Assembly: GCA_963730585.1 (NCBI GenBank)
Contig: CAVSSL010000013.1
Location: 62,001 to 126,000, forward strand
DNA length: 64,000 bases
Reading direction: 5' to 3'
Origin: Pedococcus_A sp963730585
GTDB lineage: Bacteria; Actinomycetota; Actinomycetes; Actinomycetales; Dermatophilaceae
The notes under the pieces: model-generated
Databases searched by the model: none
Told to the model about the DNA's origin: nothing
The model's input: the letters and a program-made list of their open reading frames with translations, nothing else
Shown: in pieces, positions 8,038 through 17,398 of the stretch
How positions within the stretch are numbered: the first letter of the stretch is position 1
How the letters are laid out: each line of letters begins with the position of its first letter
Translations under genes and position numbers: made by a program

Positions 8038-8937
8038 CTACGGTGCGGGCGGGGCGACCTTCGGGTCCCGGCCCACGGCGATCTGCGCGATGGCTCGCAG
8101 CGACTCGGTGCCGGCGACGAGGTAGCCGTTGTGCCCGCGGGCGCCGCCGACGGGCAGGGCACGCGCGCCGAACGCAGGGTCGGTGGGGTCGGCCGCGTGC
8201 CCGAAGCCGTTGACGCGGGTGTGGGGCACGACGCCGATCGGGTCCTCCGACGCGAGGCCGGCCCAGACGTCGGCGGAGGTGCGCAGACCGGCCCGCGACC
8301 CGACGTCCATCCCCGGTGAGCCGATGACGACCATCGAGGAGACGTCCAGCTGCGGAGCGGCGTGCCCGCAGACGACGGACCCGTAGCTGTGGCACACCAG
8401 GCTCACGGTGGCGGTGTGCGGGAGGGCGTCGACGAAGGCAGCGAGGCGAGGGGCACCGGCGACCGCGCGCTCGGACCGCGCCGCATCGGCGTCGAGACCG
8501 GCTGGCGGGTCGTAGTCGAGCCAGACGATGACCGCAGCCGGCGTGCCCGCCGCGCGCTTCTCCATCTCAGCGAGGAGGCTGCGCGCCTGGACGGCCGGGT
8601 GCCGGCGACTGGCCTCGCGCTCGTCACTCAACAGCGGGCCGGTCCAGCCGACGCCGGGGACGATCACGGCGATGTTGCGGGCCCGGCCCACGTCCCCGAA
8701 CGCCTCGACGACGCGGCCCTGGCCGTGGTGGCTCGCGCTCAGCACCGTGGCGGCGGGACCGGCGACCTTCACGGGCGCGCCGTCGCTGATGGACTGGCCG
8801 ACGGCGGGCGCCGCGCCGACCACGACGGCCGCCAGGGTGGCAGCAGCCAGGGCGAGCCGATCGCGCAGGCGCCGTCGTGAGGGCCGTCCGGCCGCCCTGT
8901 CGTGAGGTCGACGAGAGCGCTGGAGACGTCGATCCAC
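8038..8937 (-). CDS. Secreted alpha/beta hydrolase (DUF1023 family)
   Basis: 299 residues. An Arg-rich start, a hydrophobic segment and an AVGQS region (about residues 20-50) form a signal peptide. The mature part has the DUF1023 features: VIVPGVGWTG, AVIVWLDYDPPAG, the nucleophile elbow CHSYGSVVCG (catalytic Ser) and VVIGSPGMD, with a late His in GHNGYL. I chose GTG 8937 because AAGGA stands 7 nt upstream; the frame stays open to 9060 with poor composition. It is probably exported and acts on a small ester or lipid; substrate unknown. The SOS-controlled gene follows on the same strand but has its own operator. Confidence 0.8.
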   Translation of the reverse strand: MDRRLQRSRRPHDRAAGRPSRRRLRDRLALAAATLAAVVVGAAPAVGQSISDGAPVKVAGPAATVLSASHHGQGRVVEAFGDVGRARNIAVIVPGVGWTGPLLSDEREASRRHPAVQARSLLAEMEKRAAGTPAAVIVWLDYDPPAGLDADAARSERAVAGAPRLAAFVDALPHTATVSLVCHSYGSVVCGHAAPQLDVSSMVVIGSPGMDVGSRAGLRTSADVWAGLASEDPIGVVPHTRVNGFGHAADPTDPAFGARALPVGGARGHNGYLVAGTESLRAIAQIAVGRDPKVAPPAP

Positions 8938-9150
8938 GCAGCAGTCCTTCTGGTCGGTCAAGCTCGGCCTTCTGCAGTATGCGGGAGGAGTCTGAGAGCC
9001 AGGTGGGAGCGCCACCTCTCGACCCGCGAACCCCATCGCCCCCACCAGCACCACCAACACCCCAAGAACGCCACGGTCGGTGGCCGGCAGCGCCCGACCC
9101 GATTCGCTCGGACCGCTGGTCAGGGATCCAATGGAAGGGTGGACAGGCAG

Positions 9151-9315
9151 ATGCGCTGGTACCTGTGGCTGATGGGCAGCTGCGTGACCATCTTGGCGCT
9201 CGCCTGGTTCCTCGTCAGGCTCTGGTCCGTGCCGCTGGCCATCGGCATGAGCGTCGTGGCCGCCTTCATCCCGCCGGTCGCGGTCATCATCGCCAACGCC
9301 GGGCGCCTCAAGTAG
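9151..9315 (+). CDS. Small two-helix membrane protein (DUF3099-like)
   Basis: 54 residues from ATG 9151, consisting of two hydrophobic helices (about 5-22 and 28-48) joined by RLWSVP and ending IPPVAVIIANAGRLK, which resembles the end of DUF3099 proteins. The GGAAGGG upstream is rather far (about 13 nt). It ends 5 nt from the stop of the convergent gene at 9320. Probable inner-membrane protein of unknown role. Confidence 0.65.
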   Translation: MRWYLWLMGSCVTILALAWFLVRLWSVPLAIGMSVVAAFIPPVAVIIANAGRLK

Positions 9316-9319
9316 GCGG

Positions 9320-9754
9320 CTACGTCGTCGGTGTCGTCAGCCGCTTCTCCAGCAGGGCCTCGAGGGCGATCGACTCGCCGTCACGCGCGCCCTTGCCGAC
9401 CTGGAGCGGCGGAGGGGTGGGGTCGACCGGCACGGTGCGCCAGCGGCCGAACCGTTGCGGCGGCACGACCAGCACGTAGTAGCGGCCGTCCTGCCCGACG
9501 CCGACGGAGCGGTCGGGACGCAGGTACCAGCCGACGACACCAGTTCGGTAGCGGCCTCGCCCCGACCACGGACGCGCCGTCAGCTGCTCGGTCGGCAGAC
9601 CAGCCTCCTTCGCCCGCGCGACGAACCGGTCGAGCAGCACCTGGGCCTTCGCCGACTCCTCTGCCTCGCGGCGCCGCTGCGCCTCCACGTGGTAGTCGGC
9701 CCGTTCGGCTCGCTCGTCCCGCGCATCCCTGCGCCTCGCCGGATCCTCACCCAT
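9320..9754 (-). CDS. Hypothetical protein with N-terminal coiled coil
   Basis: 144 residues from ATG 9754 (GGAGG 6 nt upstream; a start at 9769 is also open). The first 50 residues are highly charged (Arg, Glu, Asp) and helical; the rest contains a Tyr/Gly-rich beta segment (RYRTGVVGWYLRPDRSVGVG) followed by YYVLVVPP. No signal peptide or membrane segment. No family recognised. It converges with the small membrane protein gene. Confidence 0.7.
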   Translation of the reverse strand: MGEDPARRRDARDERAERADYHVEAQRRREAEESAKAQVLLDRFVARAKEAGLPTEQLTARPWSGRGRYRTGVVGWYLRPDRSVGVGQDGRYYVLVVPPQRFGRWRTVPVDPTPPPLQVGKGARDGESIALEALLEKRLTTPTT

Positions 9755-9973
9755 CGCAATCCTCCACACCCGGTCACGCAGGGGCTGTCGACGTCTTCCG
9801 CGACCGCCCCATCTTCGCGCTCACGGAGGGCATCAGCCAGCCCCGGCGGCCACGGCGGGTTTCACACGTCGATCGCCGACCCGTCGCTCCACGGGTCAGC
9901 CGTACCACCGCGACCGGCCTCCGCGACCTGAGGCGTCGATCGAGGTCTGCATCCGAGCGGGACGTGCGGGGAC

Positions 9974-11113
9974 CTACAGCCAGCCGTTGCGGCGGAACAG
10001 CCGGTGCAGTACCAGGCACGTCACCGCGATGATGCCCACGACGGCGAAGTACCCGTACCGCCAGCGGAGCTCGGGCATGTTGTCGAAGTTCATCCCGTAG
10101 ATGCCGGCGACAGCGGTCGGCACGAGGGCGATGGCCGCCCATGCGGAGATGCGGCGCATGTCCTCGTTCTGGCGCACCGCCGTGGCGTTCTGGCGTACAC
10201 CGACCCGGGCCAGGTTCGCCTGAAGCACGTCGGTCAGGAGCCGGTCGAAGGCCTCGATGGCGTCGGTGGCGCGCAGCAGGTGGTCGTGCACGTCGCGGAA
10301 GTACGGTGCGCTCTGGTCGGTCACTCCGAGGACGCGCTGCTCGGCCAGGTGTTCCAGGGGCACCGCCAACGGCAGAGCGGCCCGGCGGAACTCGGCCACC
10401 TCGCGCTTGAGCTTGTAGATGCGTTCGGAGTGGTCCGCGTCGGCGCCGCTGAAAACCTGCGACTCGATCTCGTCGACGTCCTCGGTGATGCCCTCGACGG
10501 CGTGCTCGTACTGGTCGACGACGAGGTCCGCGGCCCGGTACAGCACCCCGAGCGGCCCACGTGCCGGCAGGTCGCCGGCGCCGGAGTCGAGCTCGGTTCG
10601 CACCTGACGCAGCACGTCGGTGTCCCCGTGGCGGACGGTGACGACGAAGTGCTCACCGATGAAGATGGCGACCTCGGCGACCTCGACCACCTCGTTGGAG
10701 TCGACGTACCGGACCGGTTTCAGCACCGCGAACACGACGTTGCCGTACACCTCGAGCTTGGGCCGCTGGTGCGCCTTGACCGCGTCCTCGACCGCCAGGG
10801 CGGGCAGGTCGAACTCCGCTGCGACCTGAGCCACCTCATCCGCGGTTGGCTGCTGCAGCCCAATCCACACGAACCCGTCGGTGCCTCGAGCCGCAGCCCC
10901 GGCCCCTTCCAAGGCAAGGGCGCCCGGCCGTCGGGCTCCACGCTCGTACACGGCACAGTCGCCGATGACCCCGGCCAGCTGACGCGACGAATGGCCGATG
11001 GTCGCGTCCTGCACCGGCGCTCGCTCACCAGCGCGGGCCGCGGTGGCCCGGGCGAGCATCTCGCGCACCCTGTCCTCGGCGCGCCCCAGCAGCGCCGCGT
11101 CACGATGAGTCAT
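9974..11113 (-). CDS. corA: CorA-type magnesium/cobalt transporter
   Basis: 379 residues. The C-terminal signature YGMNF, between two membrane helices (about 320-340 and 355-372), defines the CorA pore, and the long acidic cytoplasmic domain before it is typical of this pentameric Mg2+ channel. ATG 11113 has AGGAGG 4 nt upstream. The last residues are basic (RLFRRNGWL), as in most CorA proteins. The gene is monocistronic in appearance, with the APC permease upstream on the same strand. Confidence 0.92.
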   Translation of the reverse strand: MTHRDAALLGRAEDRVREMLARATAARAGERAPVQDATIGHSSRQLAGVIGDCAVYERGARRPGALALEGAGAAARGTDGFVWIGLQQPTADEVAQVAAEFDLPALAVEDAVKAHQRPKLEVYGNVVFAVLKPVRYVDSNEVVEVAEVAIFIGEHFVVTVRHGDTDVLRQVRTELDSGAGDLPARGPLGVLYRAADLVVDQYEHAVEGITEDVDEIESQVFSGADADHSERIYKLKREVAEFRRAALPLAVPLEHLAEQRVLGVTDQSAPYFRDVHDHLLRATDAIEAFDRLLTDVLQANLARVGVRQNATAVRQNEDMRRISAWAAIALVPTAVAGIYGMNFDNMPELRWRYGYFAVVGIIAVTCLVLHRLFRRNGWL

Positions 11114-11227
11114 GGTTCCTCCTGGCAGGTCGACGGGCACGCTATCCCAGGCGCCCGAACAGGCCCGAGCGCTCGGACCACTGTGGCGCCCTACCGTGCT
11201 GCGGGACCCTCTCACCTGAGTGGGGTC

Positions 11228-13204
11228 TCAACTGACGTGGATGCCGGGGCGGCGTTGCGGGTCGGGTTCCACCTTGCGGATGATCTCCCGGACGACGGGT
11301 GGGGTGTCGCCGCGGCCGAGGAGCAGGTAGCGCAGCAGGTGTGCCACCGGCGAGCCCTCGGACCACTCGAAGAACGCGTGAGGGCGCACCCCGGTCGCAT
11401 CCCGCAGCGCCAGGAGGACAGCCGCGATGGCGTTCGGTGCGGCCGGGCTGGACACGCGCAGGATGCGGTGGTGGCCGATGGTCGCGCCACGCACGCGCAG
11501 CACGTCGCTGAAGTCGGACGGGTCGTCGATGTCGACCTCGAGGAACAGCACGTCCGCCCGGCCCGGGACGGGGTTCATCGCCCGCTGCTCGGCCTCCTTC
11601 GCGGCGTACTCGGCCTCATCCCCGGCCTGGCGCTTGTTCGCGATGAGGTGCAGGCCGCCGTCGAACGCCAGAGACGCCTGGATGAACTCGCGCGCCGCAT
11701 GGTCGAACTCGATGTGGTCCACCCGCAGCTCGGTCGTTCGCGAGATGCGCGAGACCAGGGAGATCACGACGATGCCGAGGATGAACAGGGCAGAGATGGC
11801 GATGCCGTCCGGCTTCTCGCGGATGTTCTCGCCCAGGGCATACAGCAGGATGAGCGTCAGAACCGCGAACCCTGCGGCCGCGGCCTTCTGCCGGTACCGG
11901 TACGCAGAGATGGTCACCGCGACCGCGCCGGAGACCATCATGGCGAGGATGCCGGTGGCGTACGCGCCGGCCTGGGCGTTGACGTCGGCGCCGAACGCGA
12001 CGGTGATGACGATGGAGATGAGCGTGTAGACGAGCACGACCGGGCGCACCGCGCGACCCCACTCCGGCGCCATCCCGTAGGAGGGGAGGTAGCGGGGCAC
12101 GATGTTGATGAGGCCGGCCATCGCCGACGCTCCGGCGAACCACAGGATGAGGATGGTGCTGATGTCGTAGACGGTGCCGAACGCGTCGCCGAACTGCTGG
12201 TGGGCCAGGTAGGCCAGAGCTCGGCCGTTGGCCTCGCCTCCGGCCTCGAACTCCTGCGCTGGGATCAGGACGGTCGTCACGAAGCTGGTGCTGAGCAGGT
12301 ACACGGACATGATGAGGGCCGCGCCGGCCAGCAGCTTGCGCGTGTTCCGGATGCGCGAACGCAGCTTCTCCTTCGGGGTCTTCCCCTCGGCGGCGACCAG
12401 CGGCATCATGCTCACCCCGGTCTCGAACCCGGACAGGCCCAGCACGAGCAGCGGGAACGCGAGGACAGCTGGGCCGATGACCCCACCGATGCCGCCGCTG
12501 TCGGTCAGCGCTGACGTCCAGGTGGACAGGGCGCCCTCGGTGGTGAACACCTCGACCAGGCCGCGGACCACGACGATCGCGTTCAGGAGGAGGAAGACGC
12601 CCACGAGGGGGATGGCGACACCGACGGCCTCGCTGAACCCGAGCAGGAACACGCCCCCGAGGACGATCAGCAGGAACACGGTGATGGCAACGGCGTGCCC
12701 GTGGAGGGCGTGAGGGAAGAACGGGCTCTCCAGGACGTGCACGGACGCGTCCGCGGCGGACAGGGTGATGGTGATGATCCACGACGTGGCGACGAACCCG
12801 AGGAGGACCAGGACGAAGACCTTGCCGCGCCAGAACGGCAGCAGGTCCTCCAGCATGGCCACGGACCCCTGCCCGTGCGGGCTCTCCCGAGCAACTCGGC
12901 TGTACATCGGCAGCATGCCCAGCAGCGTCAGCGCCACGATGAGCAGCGTCGCCAGCGGCGACAGGGCGCCAGCGGCGAGGGCCGCGATGCCGGGCAGGTA
13001 CGCCAGGGTGGAGAAGTAGTCGACCCCCGTCAGGCACATCACCTTCCACCACGCCTGCGGCTTGGCGTGATCCTCCCCCGATTCCGGGCCCACCGGCTGG
13101 ACACGGTGCTCGAGAAGCCACCGCTGCACCGCGCCGCCGGGTTCGCCAGGTGTGGCGGGGCTCGGAACCCGGGCGGGTATGACCACGTGCTCTACGGAGT
13201 CCAT
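11228..13204 (-). CDS. APC-superfamily permease (amino acid transporter type)
   Basis: 658 residues with about twelve hydrophobic segments between residues 55 and 480 and a soluble C-terminal domain of about 170 residues. The start of the membrane part (WWKVMCLTGVDYFSTLAYLPG) and GLSGFETGVSMMPLVAA in the middle resemble the APC permeases annotated as amino acid transporters. The cytoplasmic tail could be a regulatory domain. ATG 13204. Substrate cannot be read from the sequence. Its promoter region faces initiator tRNA-Met and a terminator. Confidence 0.82.
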   Translation of the reverse strand: MDSVEHVVIPARVPSPATPGEPGGAVQRWLLEHRVQPVGPESGEDHAKPQAWWKVMCLTGVDYFSTLAYLPGIAALAAGALSPLATLLIVALTLLGMLPMYSRVARESPHGQGSVAMLEDLLPFWRGKVFVLVLLGFVATSWIITITLSAADASVHVLESPFFPHALHGHAVAITVFLLIVLGGVFLLGFSEAVGVAIPLVGVFLLLNAIVVVRGLVEVFTTEGALSTWTSALTDSGGIGGVIGPAVLAFPLLVLGLSGFETGVSMMPLVAAEGKTPKEKLRSRIRNTRKLLAGAALIMSVYLLSTSFVTTVLIPAQEFEAGGEANGRALAYLAHQQFGDAFGTVYDISTILILWFAGASAMAGLINIVPRYLPSYGMAPEWGRAVRPVVLVYTLISIVITVAFGADVNAQAGAYATGILAMMVSGAVAVTISAYRYRQKAAAAGFAVLTLILLYALGENIREKPDGIAISALFILGIVVISLVSRISRTTELRVDHIEFDHAAREFIQASLAFDGGLHLIANKRQAGDEAEYAAKEAEQRAMNPVPGRADVLFLEVDIDDPSDFSDVLRVRGATIGHHRILRVSSPAAPNAIAAVLLALRDATGVRPHAFFEWSEGSPVAHLLRYLLLGRGDTPPVVREIIRKVEPDPQRRPGIHVS

Positions 13205-13320
13205 GTCGTCTCTCTGGTGCGGGAGTGAGTCAGGGCGAGGCCACCCTAGGGGGACTGACCTGTGCCTCCCAGCGCCGCCCGCACACCGCGCCCGGACCGC
13301 CGGGCACCGCCCATGGACAA

Positions 13321-13358
13321 CGTCGAAGGCCCGGACCGTGTGGTCCGGGCCTTCGACG
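13321..13358 (-). terminator. Terminator of initiator tRNA-Met
   Basis: Perfect 17-bp stem (CGTCGAAGGCCCGGACC at 13321-13337, loop GTGT) just 12 nt beyond the tRNA 3' end, followed on the minus strand by a short T-containing stretch. Its position makes it the tRNA terminator. Confidence 0.8.
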
Positions 13359-13370
13359 CGCTGACGCGTT

Positions 13371-13447
13371 TGGTAGCGGGGGCAGGATTTGAACCTGCGA
13401 CCTCCGGGTTATGAGCCCGGCGAGCTACCGAGCTGCTCCACCCCGCG
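13371..13447 (-). tRNA. Initiator tRNA-Met (CAT anticodon)
   Basis: 77 nt including an encoded CCA. The anticodon loop reads CTCATAA. Initiator features: three consecutive G-C pairs in the anticodon stem (GGG/CCC) and an unpaired 1-72 position (C1 opposite T72). The first 16 nt are almost the same as E. coli tRNA-fMet from memory. No integrase or attachment-site duplication is seen beside it. Confidence 0.95.
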
Positions 13448-13516
13448 TCGGTAGACACAACCTTACGGGAACGGGGCTTTCACGCCAAATCGGCCCCCAA
13501 GCCTGCTCCCCGCACG

Positions 13517-13550
13517 GTGCCGCGCGCACCGGGAGCGGTGCGCGCGGCAT
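13517..13550 (-). terminator. Hairpin after the UPF0182 gene
   Basis: 14-bp stem (GTGCCGCGCGCACC with a partner ending GGCAT, one G-T pair, 6-nt loop) immediately downstream of the UPF0182 stop. Its outer end overlaps a GTATGCCG copy. Confidence 0.65.
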
Positions 13551-13554
13551 ACCG

Positions 13555-16500
13555 TCACTTGCTGGTGGTCGGCGACGGCGTCGCCGTGGCGGTCCCGCTC
13601 GGGCTCGGGGTGACGGTGGCGGTGCCGCCCTGCGGCGCCGCCTCGACCGCCCGCTGGATCGCGTCGTCGAGCTTCTTCTGCGCCTCGCCGTAGGCCGCGA
13701 AGTCGCCGTTCTTGAGCGCCTCCCGGCCGTCGTCGTAGGCGGCCTGGATGTCCTTCAGCGCCTGGTCGAGCGCCGCCGCGTCGCTGCCGGACGGCGGCTT
13801 CGTCGGCGTCGTCGGGCCCGAACCGGTGCCGGAGTCGCCTGCCTTCACCCCGGCGCTGCCGCCGAAGAGTCCGTCGAGGGCGCCGGTCAGGGTGTCCGAC
13901 CACGCCAGCTTGTCGCCGAACGCCACCACGGTCGCCCGCGACAGCGGGTAGGCCGAGCTGCCGCTGGCCCGCACGTAGATCGGCTGCACGTAGAGCAGGC
14001 CACCGCCGACGGGGAGGGTCAGCAGGTTGCCGAAGGTGACCCGCGAGCCCTGCTGCCGGCTCTGGTTGAGGAACTGGTTCAGCGTCAGTGTGAACGCCTC
14101 GGACGTCACGTTCGAGCTGTTGATGTCGTTCGAGACCTGGCCCGGGCCCTTCACCGTCGTGTCGCGCGGCAGCTCGAGCAGCCGCAGCTTGCCGTAGTCC
14201 TCCCGCCGCTTGCCGTCCTCGGAGCCTGCGTTGGCGTCCACGGCCAGGAAGCCGGAGAGCACCTCGCGGTCACCGGTCGGCTGGAAGGTCGTCGTCAGCG
14301 AGAAGCTGGGCGACTTCTGCCCGGGCAGGGCGAGCGTCAGGTAGTAGGGCGGCTGGTAGACGGCAGCCTCCTCCTGGGTCGGGTCGTTGGGCACCCGCCA
14401 GAAGTCCTGACCGCCGTAGAACGAGTCGGCGTCGGTCACGTGGTAGCGCGCCAGCATCATCCGTTGGACCTTGAAGAGGTCCTCCGGGTAGCGCAGGTGC
14501 GACATCAGGTCGCCGCTGATCTCGCTCATGGGGCGCACCGTCCCGTCGAACGCCTTGGACCAGGCCTTGAGCACCGGGTCCTGCTCGTCCCACGTGTAGA
14601 GCCGCACCGTGCCGTCGAACGCGTCGACGGTCGCCTTCACCGAGTTGCGGATGTAGTTGACCTGCCCGGTGCTGATCGCGCGGACGGCGCTGGAGGTCTC
14701 CGTCACCGAGTCCGAGGTCGCGTTGTCGATGTCCTGCAGGCGGGAGTAGGGGTAGTCCGCCGACGTCGTGTAGCCGTCGACGATCCACTGGATGCGGCCA
14801 CCGACCACTGCGGGGTACGGGTTGCCGTCCGGGGTCAGCCACGGGGCGACCTTGCGGACCCGCTCGAGCGGCTGGCGGTTGTACAGCAGCCGGGACTGCT
14901 CGTTGACCGCGTCCGAGAGGAGGAACTTGAGCTCGCGGTACTTGATGGCGTAGGCGGCCCGGCGCATGAACGAGCCGATCTCGACGCCACCGTTGCCCTC
15001 GTAGGTGTTGTTCTTCTGGCCGGCCGCGCTGCCGTCCGGGTAGTCGAACTCGCGCGGTCGGGCGCCGGCAGGTGCACCGACGATCGAGTACGCCGGGGAC
15101 TGCTCACCGAAGTAGATCCGCGGCTCGAAGGCGCCCAGCTTGCCGACCGGCGGGATGTTGTTCTCGTAGAACACCGGCTGGCCGTCCTCGCCGCGCCGGT
15201 TGCCGTAGGCCGCGACGACGCCGAACCCGTGGGTGTAGACGGTGTGGTCGTTGATCCAGTTGCGCTGGTTGGCCGGCACGCCGTCGAGGTCGAGCTCACG
15301 CACCGCGATGACGGTGTCGTTGACCTTGCCGTCGATGTTGTAGCGGTCGACGTCGAGCGAGTCCGGGAAGCCGTAGTACGACTTCACCGACTGCAGCTGC
15401 TTGAAGGTCGGCGAGACGACGTTGGGGTCGACCAGCCGGATGCCGGGGATGGTGTCGGCGTCGTCCCGCAGCTGGTTGCGCGTGGCCGTCGTGCCCGCCT
15501 CGTACGTCTGGGTCTCCACCTCGTCGAGCCCGTAGGCGGCTCTCGTCGCCTTGATGCTGCGGTCGAGGTACTTCGCCTCCTTGGACTTCTCGGAGGGCTT
15601 GACGCTGAAGTTCTGGATCAGCGCCGGGTAGATCCCGCCGACCACGACAGCGGTCACCGTCAGGAGGGCGACGCCGATGATCGGGAGCCGCCACGACCGC
15701 GTCCAGATGGAGGCGATGAACAGACCTGCCGTCATCAGCGACGCGACCGCCAGGATGGCCTTGGTCGGCATGACGGCGTTGGCGTCGGTGTAGCGGATCC
15801 CCGTCAGCAGCGGCGACTCCTTCGTCACCAGCGAGTAGCGGTCGACCCAGTAGGAGCCGGCCCGCACGACGACGATGGCCGCGAGCAGGACCGCCAGGTG
15901 GGTCCGGGCGGCGCGGGTCGTGCGCTCGCCCCGTCCCTGCAGCTGCACCCCGCCGTAGACGTAGTGGGTGAAGGCGGCGGCGATGAGCGCCATGATCAGC
16001 ATCATCGTCAGGAAGCCGAGCACGAACCGCAGCCACGGCAGCGTGAAGACGAAGAACGAGATGTCCATCCCGAACTGCGGGTCGGTCTTGCCGAAGGACA
16101 CCTGGTTGCGCCACAGCAGGAACGTCTTCCACTGGCCGGCGGCACCCGTGCCGGCGAGGAAGCCGAGCACGAGCGGGATGCCGATCGTCGCGACCCGGCG
16201 CAGCGGCTCGATGGCCTCGCGGTACTGGTCGAGGTTCTGCTGCTGGGGCGTCACCGGCGCGTAGACGGGCCGGGTGCGGTAGCCGACGACGAGGCTGGAG
16301 GCGACCAACGCCGCGGTCAGGACGAAGCCGACCGTGAAGAGCACCACCTTGGTGACCAGCTCGGTGGTGTAGACCGTGGTGAAGCCGACGGAGTCGAACC
16401 ACAGGATGTCGGTCCACACCCCGGCGGCGATGGAGACCAGGACCGCCAGCGCCGCGAGGATCGCGATGGTCGGTCCGAGGGGCCCCCGGCTGCGGCGCAG

Positions 16501-16617
16501 GCCGAGCGGACCGCGCCCGCCGGGCCGACCGCCACCCGGCCGTCCTGCGCCCGGAGGCGTCGGGCGCCCACCCTCAGGAGGAGGGCCACCTGCGCCGAAC
16601 CACTCAGAAGAACTCAC
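13555..16617 (-). CDS. UPF0182 family large membrane protein
   Basis: About 1020 residues. A Gly/Pro/Arg-rich N-terminus is followed by about seven membrane segments (residues 50-340), with the family phrases DILWFDSVGF and SFGKTDPQFGMDISFFVF, then a long extracytoplasmic domain and a Gly/Ser/Thr-rich tail with SPSGTATATPSPTTSK. UPF0182 proteins are widespread in actinobacteria and cyanobacteria, with no proven function. I start at GTG 16617; GTG 16620 and ATG 16647 are open too. It faces the PPA1309 gene across a divergent promoter region of about 170 bases, with no clear -10/-35 pair. Confidence 0.88.
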   Translation of the reverse strand: MSSSEWFGAGGPPPEGGRPTPPGAGRPGGGRPGGRGPLGLRRSRGPLGPTIAILAALAVLVSIAAGVWTDILWFDSVGFTTVYTTELVTKVVLFTVGFVLTAALVASSLVVGYRTRPVYAPVTPQQQNLDQYREAIEPLRRVATIGIPLVLGFLAGTGAAGQWKTFLLWRNQVSFGKTDPQFGMDISFFVFTLPWLRFVLGFLTMMLIMALIAAAFTHYVYGGVQLQGRGERTTRAARTHLAVLLAAIVVVRAGSYWVDRYSLVTKESPLLTGIRYTDANAVMPTKAILAVASLMTAGLFIASIWTRSWRLPIIGVALLTVTAVVVGGIYPALIQNFSVKPSEKSKEAKYLDRSIKATRAAYGLDEVETQTYEAGTTATRNQLRDDADTIPGIRLVDPNVVSPTFKQLQSVKSYYGFPDSLDVDRYNIDGKVNDTVIAVRELDLDGVPANQRNWINDHTVYTHGFGVVAAYGNRRGEDGQPVFYENNIPPVGKLGAFEPRIYFGEQSPAYSIVGAPAGARPREFDYPDGSAAGQKNNTYEGNGGVEIGSFMRRAAYAIKYRELKFLLSDAVNEQSRLLYNRQPLERVRKVAPWLTPDGNPYPAVVGGRIQWIVDGYTTSADYPYSRLQDIDNATSDSVTETSSAVRAISTGQVNYIRNSVKATVDAFDGTVRLYTWDEQDPVLKAWSKAFDGTVRPMSEISGDLMSHLRYPEDLFKVQRMMLARYHVTDADSFYGGQDFWRVPNDPTQEEAAVYQPPYYLTLALPGQKSPSFSLTTTFQPTGDREVLSGFLAVDANAGSEDGKRREDYGKLRLLELPRDTTVKGPGQVSNDINSSNVTSEAFTLTLNQFLNQSRQQGSRVTFGNLLTLPVGGGLLYVQPIYVRASGSSAYPLSRATVVAFGDKLAWSDTLTGALDGLFGGSAGVKAGDSGTGSGPTTPTKPPSGSDAAALDQALKDIQAAYDDGREALKNGDFAAYGEAQKKLDDAIQRAVEAAPQGGTATVTPSPSGTATATPSPTTSK

Positions 16618-16785
16618 CACACGCCCGATCTGCCTCGGACGGCGCATCCGTCGCACCGCCTGTCTCAGTGCCAACTTACCGAGCGCGGCTGCGGTTCCCG
16701 GCACGGTTCCGGCGGACTGGGTCGACCCGTCGTGCGTCCGACCGCCATTTCACGTATGCCGCGGCGCATGCGGCACGATGGCCCC

Positions 16786-17322
16786 GTGACCTCCCAGCCG
16801 CAGCCCGTCGCCGACCCGCTCACCATCGCCGCCCTCGACACCGAGAAGCACGTGGCCGCCGCCGGCTGGGACCAGAACCCCCGCGTCTTCGCCCTGGTGC
16901 CGACTGCCGACCTGATCGAGCGCGAGCCGCACCTGCGCGCCGGCCTGAGCGGCGCGGACCTGGCGCCCGGCGCCCTGTCGGCCATCGAGCAGGAGGACCT
17001 GCCCCGCACCTCGTCGATGGAGTCGCTGCTGGGCCGGATGTCGTGGCCCGACGCCGTGGTCGGCGTCGCCCTCGCGGTCGAGCGCGTCGTGGTGCCGCCG
17101 GAGGCCGAGCGCGACCTGCCGGACAACCCGGACCAGGCGATGGAGGCCCTCGCCAGCCACCCCGACCGGCGCGACGTGCGGCTGCTGGTGGCCGTCACCC
17201 GTGACGGGCGGAGCCGCTGCCTGCTGCGCCAGCGCGCCCACGACCGCGACGACCAGGTCGCCATGGGCGACGACATCGCGCCCGGGCTGGTGCACGCGCT
17301 GAAGGCCACGCTGCAGGACTGA
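16786..17322 (+). CDS. PPA1309 family protein
   Basis: 178 residues from GTG 16786; ATG 16768 is in frame. The opening phrases PLTIAALDTEKHVAAAGWDQNPRV and later HPDRRDVRLLVAVTRDG and GDDIAPGLVHALKATL match the PPA1309 family of soluble actinobacterial proteins, usually next to UPF0182 as here. No catalytic motif. Role unknown. A GTATGCCG copy lies in the short divergent region. Confidence 0.82.
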   Translation: MTSQPQPVADPLTIAALDTEKHVAAAGWDQNPRVFALVPTADLIEREPHLRAGLSGADLAPGALSAIEQEDLPRTSSMESLLGRMSWPDAVVGVALAVERVVVPPEAERDLPDNPDQAMEALASHPDRRDVRLLVAVTRDGRSRCLLRQRAHDRDDQVAMGDDIAPGLVHALKATLQD

Positions 17323-17398
17323 GCCGCGCCCGCGGCATACCAAGGTCCCGGCCCACCCCGCCGGCCGCGAGAGGTGCGGTCAGGCCGCGGAGGTGAGG

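Noticed and set aside
10004..12514. Plus-strand open frame opposite CorA and the APC permease
   Set aside because: It spans two real genes on the other strand and has no domain of its own.
13371..13447. tRNA-Met as an integration site
   Set aside because: No integrase gene and no direct repeat of the tRNA 3' end is seen within several kilobases.
13411..17322. Very long plus-strand open frame of about 1300 codons
   Set aside because: It is the antisense shadow of the UPF0182 gene (and runs into the PPA1309 frame). High GC leaves such frames open; composition is Arg/Gly/Ala-rich and no domain is seen. Only the last part, from 16786, is real.
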